Notes under the pieces: model-generated | Databases searched by the model: none | What the model was told of the DNA's origin: nothing | What the model saw: only the letters and a program-made list of their open reading frames with translations | Position numbers and translations under genes: made by a program | DNA from: Nocardioides sp. CER19 | Lineage (GTDB): Bacteria > Actinomycetota > Actinomycetes > Propionibacteriales > Nocardioidaceae | Direction: 5' to 3' | Assembly: GCF_029846275.1 (NCBI RefSeq) | Contig: NZ_JARVWS010000003.1 | Location: 434,001-498,000 of the forward strand | DNA: 64,000 bases | Shown: positions 56,789 through 64,000 of the stretch, piece after piece | Position numbering within the stretch: the first letter of the stretch is position 1 | Layout of the letters: every line of letters begins with the position of its first letter

Positions 56789-59233
56789 TCAGGCTCGCGG
56801 GAGCTGGTCGAGGGCGGTGAGGAGTCGGGCGGTCAGGTGCGGCGGGCGGACGGCGATGCGCGCCCAGGAGCGGTCGAGGCCAGGGAACGTGTCGGCCCGT
56901 CGTACGGCGACCCCGCGGCTGCGCAACGCCTCCCGGGCGCCGGCGCCGAGGCGGGCGAGCACGAACGGTGCGGCCGACGGGACGTGCTCGATGCCGCGCT
57001 CACGGAGCGCCTGCTCGAGGCGGTCGCGCCAACCCGCGATAACGACGGCTCGGTCGCGGGCCTCGGCGGCGGCCTCGTCGGACGTGCAGGCGACGGTGGC
57101 GGCGATCGCCGGGGTGGAGACCGCCCACGGGGTCTGGAGGTCGGCGAGCCGGGTGACGGCGTGGCGGTCGCCGACGACGTACCCAGCGCGGATCCCGGGG
57201 ATCGCCCAGTGCTTGGTGAGGCTGCGGATCACCAGCAGCCCGTCGAGCGGCTCCGCGACGAGCGACTCGGCCTCGCCCGGGACCGCGTCCATGAACGCCT
57301 CGTCGACGACGACCAACCGGCCCGGCCTGAGCAGGCGGCGGACGGCGGCGGCGGGATGCAGGACGCCGGTCGGGTTGGTCGGGTTGCCGACGACGACGAG
57401 ATCCGCGGCGTCGGGCACCGCGGCCGGGTCGAGCGCGAAGCCGTCCTCGGGGCGGCACAGCACCACCGTCACCTCGTGCCCCGCGGCCTCGAGCGCCGCG
57501 TGCGGCTCGGTGAACTGCGGGTGCACGACGGCCGGCTCGGCCCACTCGCGCAGTCGGGCGACGAGGGAGAAGGCCTCGGCCGCGCCGGCCGTGACGAGGA
57601 CCTCGTCGGTGTCGCGACCGTGGTGGTGAGCGACCGCGTCGCGGGCGGGCACGACGTCGGGGTAGGACGCGGAGGCGTCGACGGCCCGGTGCAGGGCGCG
57701 GTCGAGCCAGGCCGGCCGATCGCCGCTGTAGACGTTGACCGCGAAGTCGGCGAGGCCGGCCCCGACCTCCGTGTCGCCGTGGTGACGGAGCGGCTCGGGC
57801 AGGACGTCCGGCAGGACGGTCGCCGGGGCGGCCGCCTCGTCGGACGTCCTCGCGTGCGGCGTGGCGCGGTGGACCGCGCCGGCGAAGCGCTGGGCGAGGT
57901 GCGGGTGGCCGGCCCAGTGGACGTGGAGGTACGACGCGTGCCAGGTGTCGCCGACGAACCCGGTCGGCGCGCCGTCGATCGTCCAGGCTGCCCCGGCGCC
58001 GCTCTCCGGCGAGGTCCGGGTGCGGTGGAACTCGTGGCCGGTGACCTGCTCCCCGGCCCGGGCGAGCAGCGAGTCGGAGGCGGCGACGGCGGTCGGGTAG
58101 CGCAGGGTGAGCCGCTCGGACATCGCGGCCGTGGCGGGGACGACGTCGGCCATCGCCGCGCCGTCGAGCGACTCGGCGAGGTAGAGCAGCCCCGCGCACT
58201 CGGCCACCGTCGGCACGCCTGACCTGACGGCGTTCCGGAGGTCGCGCAGCAGCGCGCGGTTGGCGGCCAGCTCGCCGGCGTACACCTCGGGGAAGCCGCC
58301 GCCGAGGTAGATGCCGCTCGTGCCCGGCGGCAGCGCCGCGTCGGTGAGCGGGTCGAAGGCGACGACCTCGCAGCCGGCGGCGCGGAGCAGCTCCTCGGTC
58401 TCGGCGTAGCGGAACGTGAAGGCCCGCCCGCCGGCGACCGCGACGACCGGTCGCGCGCCGCCCGGCGGCGACACGACCGCGGCCGGGTCCCAGGGAACGG
58501 CGTCGAGGTCGGGCGCGGTGCGGGCGACGGCGAGGAGCGCGTCGAGGTCGAAGTGGCGGGCCACCTGCTCGCCGAGGTGTCCGATCATCGCGACCGAGAC
58601 GTCCCGCTCGGCCGCCGGCACCAGCCCGAGGTGGCGCGAGGGCGCGGCGAGCCGCGCGTCGGTCGGGAGCGCACCGAGGACGGGGATGCCGAGACGCTCG
58701 ATCGAGCGCCTGATCTCGGTGGTGTTGCGGTCGGAGCCGGCCCGGTTGAGGACGACGCCCGCGACGGTGACGGCGGGGTCGTAGGCAGCCATCCCGGCCA
58801 CGATGGCACCCGCGGTCCGGGACAGCTTCGCGACGTCGAGGACGAGGACCACCGGCGAGCTCGTGAGGGTGGCGACGTGCGCGGTCGAGGCGAAGCCGTC
58901 GGCGCCGAGCCGGCCGTCGTACAGGCCCATCACACCCTCCACGACGGCGACGTCGGCGCCGGCCGCGCCGTGCAGGAGCAGCGGGACGACCAGGTCCTCG
59001 CCGACGAGGTGCGGGTCGAGGTTGCGACCGGGGCGTCCGGTCGCGAGCGCGTGGTAGCCGGGGTCGATGTAGTCGGGCCCGACCTTGTGCCCGCTGACGC
59101 TGAGCCCTGTGCCGGGGCGCCCGGCGCTGTGGGGCCCGGCCGAGCGCAGCGCCGCCATCAGCCCGGTGGCGATCGTGGTCTTGCCCTGCCCCGTGGACGG
59201 GGCGGCGACCACCAGGCGGGGCAGGCTCACCAT
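56789..59233 (-). CDS. cobB: Fusion of cobyrinate a,c-diamide synthase (CobB/CbiA) and a CobC-like PLP decarboxylase
   Basis: The 814-residue protein has two enzymes in one chain. Residues about 1-455 are CobB/CbiA: P-loop AAPSTGQGKTTIATG, HKVGPDYIDPGYH, EGVMGLYDG and a glutaminase Cys in VAECAGLLYLAES; it amidates side chains a and c. Residues about 475-814 are a class-I/II aminotransferase-fold protein like CobC/CobD, with NPTNPTGV, RSLTKHWAIPGIRAGYVVG (PLP Lys) and a C-terminal IAVRPPHLT, which should decarboxylate threonine phosphate to aminopropanol phosphate. The ATG overlaps the cobO stop by 7 bases. An in-frame GTG three bases on is an alternative start. Confidence 0.92.
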   Translation of the reverse strand: MVSLPRLVVAAPSTGQGKTTIATGLMAALRSAGPHSAGRPGTGLSVSGHKVGPDYIDPGYHALATGRPGRNLDPHLVGEDLVVPLLLHGAAGADVAVVEGVMGLYDGRLGADGFASTAHVATLTSSPVVLVLDVAKLSRTAGAIVAGMAAYDPAVTVAGVVLNRAGSDRNTTEIRRSIERLGIPVLGALPTDARLAAPSRHLGLVPAAERDVSVAMIGHLGEQVARHFDLDALLAVARTAPDLDAVPWDPAAVVSPPGGARPVVAVAGGRAFTFRYAETEELLRAAGCEVVAFDPLTDAALPPGTSGIYLGGGFPEVYAGELAANRALLRDLRNAVRSGVPTVAECAGLLYLAESLDGAAMADVVPATAAMSERLTLRYPTAVAASDSLLARAGEQVTGHEFHRTRTSPESGAGAAWTIDGAPTGFVGDTWHASYLHVHWAGHPHLAQRFAGAVHRATPHARTSDEAAAPATVLPDVLPEPLRHHGDTEVGAGLADFAVNVYSGDRPAWLDRALHRAVDASASYPDVVPARDAVAHHHGRDTDEVLVTAGAAEAFSLVARLREWAEPAVVHPQFTEPHAALEAAGHEVTVVLCRPEDGFALDPAAVPDAADLVVVGNPTNPTGVLHPAAAVRRLLRPGRLVVVDEAFMDAVPGEAESLVAEPLDGLLVIRSLTKHWAIPGIRAGYVVGDRHAVTRLADLQTPWAVSTPAIAATVACTSDEAAAEARDRAVVIAGWRDRLEQALRERGIEHVPSAAPFVLARLGAGAREALRSRGVAVRRADTFPGLDRSWARIAVRPPHLTARLLTALDQLPRA

Positions 59234-59841
59234 TCGATGCCTCGCTGGCCCTTCTGACCGGCGTCCATCGGGTGCTTGACCTTGGTCATCTCGGTGACGA
59301 GGTCGGCGGCCTCGACCAGCCGCGGGTCGGCGCCCCGGCCGGTGATGACGACGTGCTGGTGCCCGGGCCGGTTGCCCAGCGTCGTGACCACGTCGTCGAC
59401 GTCGACCCACCCCCACGTCATGGGGTAGGTGAACTCGTCGAGGACCAGCAGGTCGTACGTCGCGGCGGCGAGGCGGCGCTTGATCTCCTGCCAGCCCTCG
59501 ACGGCTGCGGTCTGGTGGTCCCCTTCCTCGCCCTGCTTGCGCGACCACGACCAGCCGGAGCCCATCTTGTGCCACTCGACCGGGCCACCCTCGCCGGTCT
59601 CCTCGTGGAGGCGTCCGAGCCTCTCGAGCACGGTCTGCTCGCCGATGCGCCACTTGGCCGACTTCACGAACTGGAACACGCCGATCCGCCAGCCCTGGTT
59701 CCAGCCGCGGAGGGCGAGGCCGAACGCGGCGGTCGACTTCCCCTTGCCGTCGCCGGTGTGCACGGCGAGGACGGGCCGGTTGCGGCGCTGGCGGGTGGTG
59801 AGGCCGTCGTCGGGTACGGCGATCGGCTGACCCTGCGGCAT
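59227..59841 (-). CDS. cobO: Cob(I)yrinic acid a,c-diamide adenosyltransferase CobO
   Basis: CobO transfers the adenosyl group of ATP to Co(I) corrinoid. The 204 residues have the P-loop HTGDGKGKSTAAFGLALRG (residues 28-46), FQFVKSAKWRIGEQ, and LLVLDEFTYPMTWGWVDVDDVV with the Walker B Asp-Glu, all family hallmarks of the CobA/CobO/BtuR type. It overlaps chlID by one base (TGATG) and the cobB/cobC fusion by 7 bases, which indicates coupling within the operon. Confidence 0.95.
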   Translation of the reverse strand: MPQGQPIAVPDDGLTTRQRRNRPVLAVHTGDGKGKSTAAFGLALRGWNQGWRIGVFQFVKSAKWRIGEQTVLERLGRLHEETGEGGPVEWHKMGSGWSWSRKQGEEGDHQTAAVEGWQEIKRRLAAATYDLLVLDEFTYPMTWGWVDVDDVVTTLGNRPGHQHVVITGRGADPRLVEAADLVTEMTKVKHPMDAGQKGQRGIEW

Positions 59842-61985
59842 CAGGCGGCTCCCCTCGTGCGGACCGTGCTCGTCAGCGCCTCGGCACTGACGTCGGCGAC
59901 CGGGAGGTGCTCGGCGCCCAGGCGCTCGGCCAGCCGCAGTGCCAGCCGGAGCCGGAGCGGCCCGCTCTCGCTGTCGACGACGACCGTCGTGATGCCGAGC
60001 CCGGCCACGTGGTCGGCCGCCAGCAGGGAGCGTGCGACGGCGTCCTTCCCACCGGTGGCGCGCCCGTCGGTGACGACGACGAGGAGCGGGCGCAGCCGCG
60101 GGTCCCGCAGCCGCTCGCGGGTGAGCACGGTCGCCGCTTCGAGAAGGCCCTCGGCGAGCGGCGTACGACCGCCGGCGGGGACCTCGTCGAGCCGGGCGGC
60201 GGCGATGTCGACCGACCGGGTCGGCGGCAGCACCAGCTCGGCGCCCTGCCCGCGGAAGGTGATCAGCCCGACCTTGTCGCGGCGCCGGTAGGCGTCCAGC
60301 AGCAGCGACAGGATCGCGGTCTTGACCTGCGCCATCCGCTTGCGCGCCGCCATCGAGCCGGACGCGTCGACGCAGAAGAGCACGAGGTTGGCCTCCCGCC
60401 CCTCGCGTACGGCGACCCGGAGGTCCTCCCCGCGCAGCTCGACGCGTCCTCCCGGCGCGCGGCCCCGGGCGCCCTGCTTCCCCGCCGCGGCCAGCAGCGT
60501 CTCGACCAGGTGGAGCGAACCGGTCGGCCCGTCGGGCCGCCGGGCTCCGACGCGCCGCCCGGTGGACGCGATCGCCCGGCTGCGCCGGCCGGACTCGCCG
60601 TCGCCGAGCCCGTCGACCTTCAACAGCCGTGGTCGGTAGGGGGCGGTGGCGCCGACGGTGGTCGCCCGGCCCGGAGCGGTGGCGCCGGGCGGTGAGCCAT
60701 CAACTGTGTCCTGACCCGGATCGGTCGACTGCTCACCGCTGCCGGGGGCCGGTCCGTCCAGCGGTGAGTCATCGACTGCTTCCTGAGCCGGATCGGTCGA
60801 CTGCTCACCGCTGCCGGGGGCCGGTCCGTCCAGCGGTGACCCATCAACCGGCTCGGGACCCCGATCGGTTGATGACTCACCGCTCCCGGAGCCCTCCGGA
60901 TCCCCGGGACCGCCGGCATCGCCCGTATCCCCCGGACCCTCCGGCGGCTCCGGCGGCAGCTCGTCCTCACCCAGCAGCCGGTCGAGCAGCTCCTCGTCGA
61001 TCCCTGGGGCGTCGAAGGGGTTGCGCCGGCGGCGGTGCGGCAGCGCGAGGAGCGCCGCCCGGCGGATGTCGGCACGGGTCACCTCGTCCCGGCCGCACCA
61101 AGCGGCGTGGGCGACGGCGGCGCGCGCGGTCACGATGTCGGCGCGCAGGCCGTCGACCTCCAGCGCCGCGCAGATCTCGGCGATCTTGAGCAGCGCCGCA
61201 TCGCCCAGCCGCACCTTGCCGACCCGCGACCGGGCGTCCTCGATCCGCGCCGTCAGCAGGGCGTCCGAGGCCCGATGACGCGCGACGAACGCCGCCGGAT
61301 CCGCGTCGAACGCCATCCGTCGCCGGACCACCTCGACCCGCGAGGCGGGGTCGCGCGGCGCGGCGACCTCGACCGTCAGCCCGAACCGGTCGAGCAGCTG
61401 CGGCCGCAGCTCGCCCTCCTCGGGGTTCATCGTGCCGATGAGCACGAACCGCGCCGCGTGCTCGACCGAGACGCCGTCCCGCTCGACGCTGACCCGGCCC
61501 ATGGCCGCGGCGTCGAGCAGCAGGTCGACGAGGTGGTCGTGGAGCAGGTTGACCTCGTCGACGTACAGCACCCCCCGGTGGGCCCGCGCCAGGAGCCCGG
61601 GCTCGTACTCCACCGTGCCCTGCGACAGCGCCCGCTCCAGGTGCAGCGAGCCGAGGACCCGGTCCTCAGTGGCGCCGACCGGCAGCTCGACGAGCCGCAC
61701 AGGCCGGGCGTGCACCTCGGCGTCGCCGGCGAACGGGCCGTCGGGCGAGGACGCCGACGGGTCGGCCGGGTCGATCGAGAACCGGTCGGCGGCGTACACC
61801 TCGATCGGCGGCAGCACCCCCGCCAGCGCGCGGACGGTCGTCGACTTCGCCGTCCCCTTCTCACCGCGGATCAGGACGCCGCCGATCTCCGGGGCGATGG
61901 TCGTGAGGACGAGGGCGAGGCCCATGTCGTCCAGCGCCTCGGGCTCGCAGCCGAGGACAGCGGAAAAGGGGTAGTGCAGTGGCAT
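59841..61985 (-). CDS. ChlI-ChlD fusion: AAA+/VWA subunit of the cobaltochelatase
   Basis: A 714-residue protein that joins a magnesium-chelatase ChlI-like AAA+ ATPase (Walker A LIRGEKGTAKSTTVRAL at residues 39-55, Walker B GVLYVDEVNLL, IGTMNPEEGELRPQLLDRFG) to a ChlD-like VWA domain with the MIDAS motif CVDASGSMAARKRM and VVTDGRATGG. Between them is a Pro/Gly/Glu-rich linker of about 130 residues with internal repeats. In cobalamin clusters this fusion replaces CobS/CobT-type subunits and works with CobN. It is the first gene of the minus-strand operon, after a cobalamin riboswitch. GGGAG lies seven bases before the ATG. Confidence 0.92.
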   Translation of the reverse strand: MPLHYPFSAVLGCEPEALDDMGLALVLTTIAPEIGGVLIRGEKGTAKSTTVRALAGVLPPIEVYAADRFSIDPADPSASSPDGPFAGDAEVHARPVRLVELPVGATEDRVLGSLHLERALSQGTVEYEPGLLARAHRGVLYVDEVNLLHDHLVDLLLDAAAMGRVSVERDGVSVEHAARFVLIGTMNPEEGELRPQLLDRFGLTVEVAAPRDPASRVEVVRRRMAFDADPAAFVARHRASDALLTARIEDARSRVGKVRLGDAALLKIAEICAALEVDGLRADIVTARAAVAHAAWCGRDEVTRADIRRAALLALPHRRRRNPFDAPGIDEELLDRLLGEDELPPEPPEGPGDTGDAGGPGDPEGSGSGESSTDRGPEPVDGSPLDGPAPGSGEQSTDPAQEAVDDSPLDGPAPGSGEQSTDPGQDTVDGSPPGATAPGRATTVGATAPYRPRLLKVDGLGDGESGRRSRAIASTGRRVGARRPDGPTGSLHLVETLLAAAGKQGARGRAPGGRVELRGEDLRVAVREGREANLVLFCVDASGSMAARKRMAQVKTAILSLLLDAYRRRDKVGLITFRGQGAELVLPPTRSVDIAAARLDEVPAGGRTPLAEGLLEAATVLTRERLRDPRLRPLLVVVTDGRATGGKDAVARSLLAADHVAGLGITTVVVDSESGPLRLRLALRLAERLGAEHLPVADVSAEALTSTVRTRGAA
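60680..60895 (-). repeat. 72-bp internal repeats in the ChlID linker
   Basis: About three 72-base (24-codon) units encode variants of DGSPLDGPAPGSGEQSTDP. The two central copies are nearly identical and the outer ones are degenerate. Because the unit is a whole number of codons, gain or loss of copies would only lengthen or shorten the flexible linker between the AAA+ and VWA domains. Confidence 0.8.
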
Positions 61986-62021
61986 CTGAGGCTCCCGCTC
62001 GCTTCGCCATGGAATGGACGG

Positions 62022-62150
62022 GCGCGAGGCCGGTCTTCGGACTTGTCGGGTCCCCTCGTTCGAGGGGCCCGATTCACCGCAGCGGGCCTGTGCCGGAGTC
62101 TCACCGGCTTCCCAGATTCTCCCCGCCGGCCGTTCCCACCGTTTCCGATG
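62022..62150 (-). promoter_or_regulatory. Cobalamin riboswitch before chlID
   Basis: On the minus strand the leader shows GGGAAGCCGGTGAGACTCCGGCAC, CGCTGCGGTGAATCGGG (B12-box region) and AAGTCCGAAGACCGGCC in the standard order. It precedes chlID and the six genes coupled to it. Divergent cobL, on the other strand, is not under this aptamer. Confidence 0.9.
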
Positions 62151-62189
62151 GCCGGGCCGTTGGGGCACCTCGTGCCTGAGCGGTCACTG

Positions 62190-62195
62190 TAGCGT
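62190..62195 (+). promoter_or_regulatory. -10-like TAGCGT placing cobL on a near-leaderless mRNA
   Basis: TAGCGT ends eight bases before the GTG of cobL, so transcription would start within a few bases of the start codon and no Shine-Dalgarno sequence fits between. The -35 region is not recognisable. Confidence 0.35.
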
Positions 62196-62203
62196 CCTCC
62201 GAC

Positions 62204-63403
62204 GTGATCATCGTGGTGGGCATCGGCGCCGACGGTTGGGACGGGCTCTCGCCGACGGCTCGCGCCTGGGTCGAGGCCGCACCGGTCGTGCTCGGTGGAC
62301 GCCGTCATCTCGACCTGCTCCCCGACGTCCCCGGACAGCGTCGGGAGCGCTGGCCGTCGCCGCTCCGCGAGGGCCTTCCCGACCTGCTCGCCTCGGTGGG
62401 TACGCGCGCCGTCGTCGCGCTCGCGTCCGGCGACCCGTTCGTCTCGGGCATCGGTACGACGCTCACGGAGCTGCTCGGCCGCGACGCCGTCCAGGTGATC
62501 CCGGCGGTGTCCTCGGTCGCCCTCGCCCGCGCCGGCATGGGGTGGTCGGCCGAGTCGTGCGCGGTCGTCAGCGTCGTCGGCCGCGACCTCTCGCTGGTCC
62601 GCCGCGAGCTCGCCCCCGGGCGGCGGATCCTCGTGCTCTCGTCCGACGAGCACACCCCACGCCAGATCGCCGAGCTTCTCCTCGAGACCGGGTACGGCGA
62701 CAGCGAGCTCACCGTCCTCGGCGACCTCGGCGGTCCGACCGCGAGCTCGGCGGCGTTCGACAAGGCGCACATCCTGACGGGCCGCGACGACGACTTCCCG
62801 CCGCTCAACGTCGTCGCCGTGACCTGCGTCGGACCGCACCGCGGCGGGTGGGTCGCCGGCCTGCCCGATGACGCGTTCGAGAGCGATGGCCAGCTCACGA
62901 AGCGCGACGTGCGCGCCTCGGCGCTCGCCCGCCTCGCGCCGGCCCCCGGCGAGCACCTCTGGGACGTCGGTGCCGGCGCCGGATCGGTCGGTATCGAGTG
63001 GATGCGCGCCCACCCGACCTGCACCACCACAGCCGTCGAGGGCGACGCGGACAGGGCCCAGCGGATCGGCCGCAACGCGGCGAACCTCGGCGTCCCTGGC
63101 CTCACGGTCGTGACCGGCCGCGCACCCGACGCGCTGGCCGGCCTCCGTGCGCCCGACGCCGTCTTCGTGGGTGGCGGCGCGACCGTCCCCGGAGTGCTCG
63201 AGGCCTGCCTGACCGCCCTCCGGCCCGGCGGCCGGATCGTCGTCCACGGCGTCACGCTCGAGACCGAGCGGCTGCTCGCCGACGCCTACCGCGAGCACGG
63301 CGGCGAGCTGACCCGACTGGCGGTCGAGACCGCCGCGCCGATCGGCTCCTTCACCGGCTGGACACCGGCTCGGGCCGTCACCCAGTGGGCCCTCTGGCGC
63401 TGA
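62204..63403 (+). CDS. cobL: Bifunctional precorrin-6Y C5,15-methyltransferase (decarboxylating) CobL
   Basis: CobL methylates C-5 and C-15 of precorrin-6B and removes the acetate carboxyl on ring C to give precorrin-8. The 399 residues join a CbiE-like half (VVGIGADGWDGLSPTARAW, ALASGDPFVSGIG, ILVLSSDEHTPRQIAELL) and a CbiT-like half (SDGQLTKRDVRASALARLAP, LWDVGAGAGSVGIEWMRAHP, FVGGGATVPGVLEACLTAL). Both AdoMet sites are intact. It diverges from the riboswitch-controlled chlID operon and has no aptamer of its own. Confidence 0.95.
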   Translation: MIIVVGIGADGWDGLSPTARAWVEAAPVVLGGRRHLDLLPDVPGQRRERWPSPLREGLPDLLASVGTRAVVALASGDPFVSGIGTTLTELLGRDAVQVIPAVSSVALARAGMGWSAESCAVVSVVGRDLSLVRRELAPGRRILVLSSDEHTPRQIAELLLETGYGDSELTVLGDLGGPTASSAAFDKAHILTGRDDDFPPLNVVAVTCVGPHRGGWVAGLPDDAFESDGQLTKRDVRASALARLAPAPGEHLWDVGAGAGSVGIEWMRAHPTCTTTAVEGDADRAQRIGRNAANLGVPGLTVVTGRAPDALAGLRAPDAVFVGGGATVPGVLEACLTALRPGGRIVVHGVTLETERLLADAYREHGGELTRLAVETAAPIGSFTGWTPARAVTQWALWR

Positions 63404-63452
63404 TCCGCAGTCGCGTCACGCCGTGAACGGTGGCGGCAGCACCGACGGCCGC

Positions 63453-63854
63453 TCAGTCGCTGGGCCGACGGACGTAGAACTCGGTGAACTCCCGGCAGCG
63501 GCCGGCGTCGTCGAAGCGCATCAGGAAGCAGTTGTCGTAGACCCGGTCGATCGGGCCGCCCGGCTCGCGCCAGTAGGTGCTCGAGCCGCGGGCGACCACC
63601 GTGTCCCCGTCGACGGCGACGGGCGCATAGCTGCCGTCGTAGGTGCCCGGGGCGTCGCGCGACGAGACGCCCTGGGCGTCGGAGTCACCGAGCCACGAGG
63701 CGACGACCGCGTCCGCGCCGACGACCGGCTCGTCGTAGGAGTGGTAGCGGTAGGCGACGTCCTCGGCGAAGAGGGCGCGGATGCGTTGCGGGTCGTAGGT
63801 GCGCCAGGCCTCGACGTAGGCGTCCAGCCACACCTGCGCGCTGTCGTGGTCCAC
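63453..63854 (-). CDS. NTF2-like (SnoaL-type) protein
   Basis: A 133-residue protein with the NTF2/SnoaL cone plan: N-terminal helix (AQVWLDAYVEAWRTYDPQRIRALFAEDVAYRYHSYD), then a helix (GADAVVASWL) and four strands ending CREFTEFYVRRPSD. Such proteins may be isomerases, hydratases or just ligand-binding proteins, and no catalytic Asp/His pair is certain here. It is not part of the cobalamin cluster and lies downstream of cobL on the opposite strand. Confidence 0.7.
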   Translation of the reverse strand: MDHDSAQVWLDAYVEAWRTYDPQRIRALFAEDVAYRYHSYDEPVVGADAVVASWLGDSDAQGVSSRDAPGTYDGSYAPVAVDGDTVVARGSSTYWREPGGPIDRVYDNCFLMRFDDAGRCREFTEFYVRRPSD

Positions 63855-63909
63855 GGGAGCAACCTACCGATCCCGCCGCCGGAAGGCTCGGGGGTTTCCT
63901 GCGCGAGGA

Positions 63910-64000
63910 CTACGCGAGGCGGTAGACGAACAGGCTCACGTCTCCGACGGTCTCCTGCCCGTCCGCGAAGACGTAGGTGGTCGCGCCGCCGCCGACGTCC
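63910..64000 (-). CDS. 3' end of an unidentified gene (29 residues)
   Basis: The open frame ends VSLFVYRLA and stop and continues off the window. The preceding residues (GGGATTYVFADGQETVGD) are too few to assign a family. The codon pattern (G or C at most third positions) suggests a real coding end. Confidence 0.4.
   Translation of the reverse strand, partial: DVGGGATTYVFADGQETVGDVSLFVYRLA

Noticed and set aside
55910..58222. Open frame of about 770 codons opposite cobT and the cobB/cobC fusion
   Set aside because: It is a codon-bias shadow of two well-supported cobalamin genes.

Overview
The window is very GC-rich DNA with many GTG starts, ATGA/GTGA overlaps between genes and actinobacterial protein families throughout (CobN/ChlID cobaltochelatase, CbtAB, LAL-type LuxR regulator, CsoR-like repressor, aerobic cobalamin route). 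It also carries dispersed repeats of a type I associate with Nocardioides and relatives. My best guess is a member of the Nocardioidaceae; that is an inference. No rRNA, tRNA, CRISPR array, phage or transposase gene was seen, and no gene-free stretch exceeds about 300 bases.

Layout. 0-5.3 kb: a NUDIX fragment, small housekeeping-like proteins, an SPFH/band-7 protein, an M20 peptidase remnant with an internal deletion, and an acyl-CoA ligase. 5.4-10.9 kb: a probable redox operon (exported Gly/Ser-rich protein, ApbE flavin transferase, ferric-reductase-like membrane protein, NuoF-like flavoprotein, [3Fe-4S] ferredoxin) preceded by its likely two-component system; both promoters carry the same 11-bp-spaced ATTTGA direct repeat. 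11.0-14.7 kb: a CsoR/CstR-like repressor and a DUF302 protein divergent from MMPL, AhpD-like, Cys-rich mini-protein and DUF2892 genes, with two GC-rich palindromic operators between. 15-17.5 kb: secreted beta-propeller, membrane-anchored protein, NmrA-like reductase.

17.7-37.5 kb: transport, peptide-scavenging and envelope genes (ThrE, MFS, M24 and M20 peptidases, APC permease, cardiolipin synthase, AI-2E family permease, DUF1269 pair, HdeD, YihY, K+ channel, YggT) around a 900-residue LuxR regulator. Eight copies of a 17-bp inverted repeat close to TCACCCGnnnCGGGTGA lie in front of these genes, about 33-35 bp upstream of plausible -10 hexamers. I read this as an undescribed local regulon. 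37.6-44.5 kb: an operon of SDR, FAD/Fe-S dehydrogenase, TPP enzyme and enolase-superfamily protein.

44.6-63.4 kb: a MarR regulator and then the aerobic cobalamin cluster. cobN-cobF-cobQ-cobK run on the plus strand behind a cobalamin riboswitch. chlID-cobO-cobB/cobC fusion-cobT-cobS-cobD-CbiX/ferredoxin run on the minus strand behind a second. cbtB-cbtA follow a third, and cobL diverges. Together they cover cobalt uptake, cobalt insertion, parts of corrin-ring methylation and reduction, adenosylation, amidation and nucleotide-loop assembly. cobA, cobI/J, cobG, cobM, cobH and cobU are not here. cobN carries three in-frame insertions of a dispersed repeat that each encode nearly the same peptide, and a related repeat encodes the CobF N-terminus. 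The last 600 bases hold an NTF2-like protein and the 3' end of an unidentified gene.
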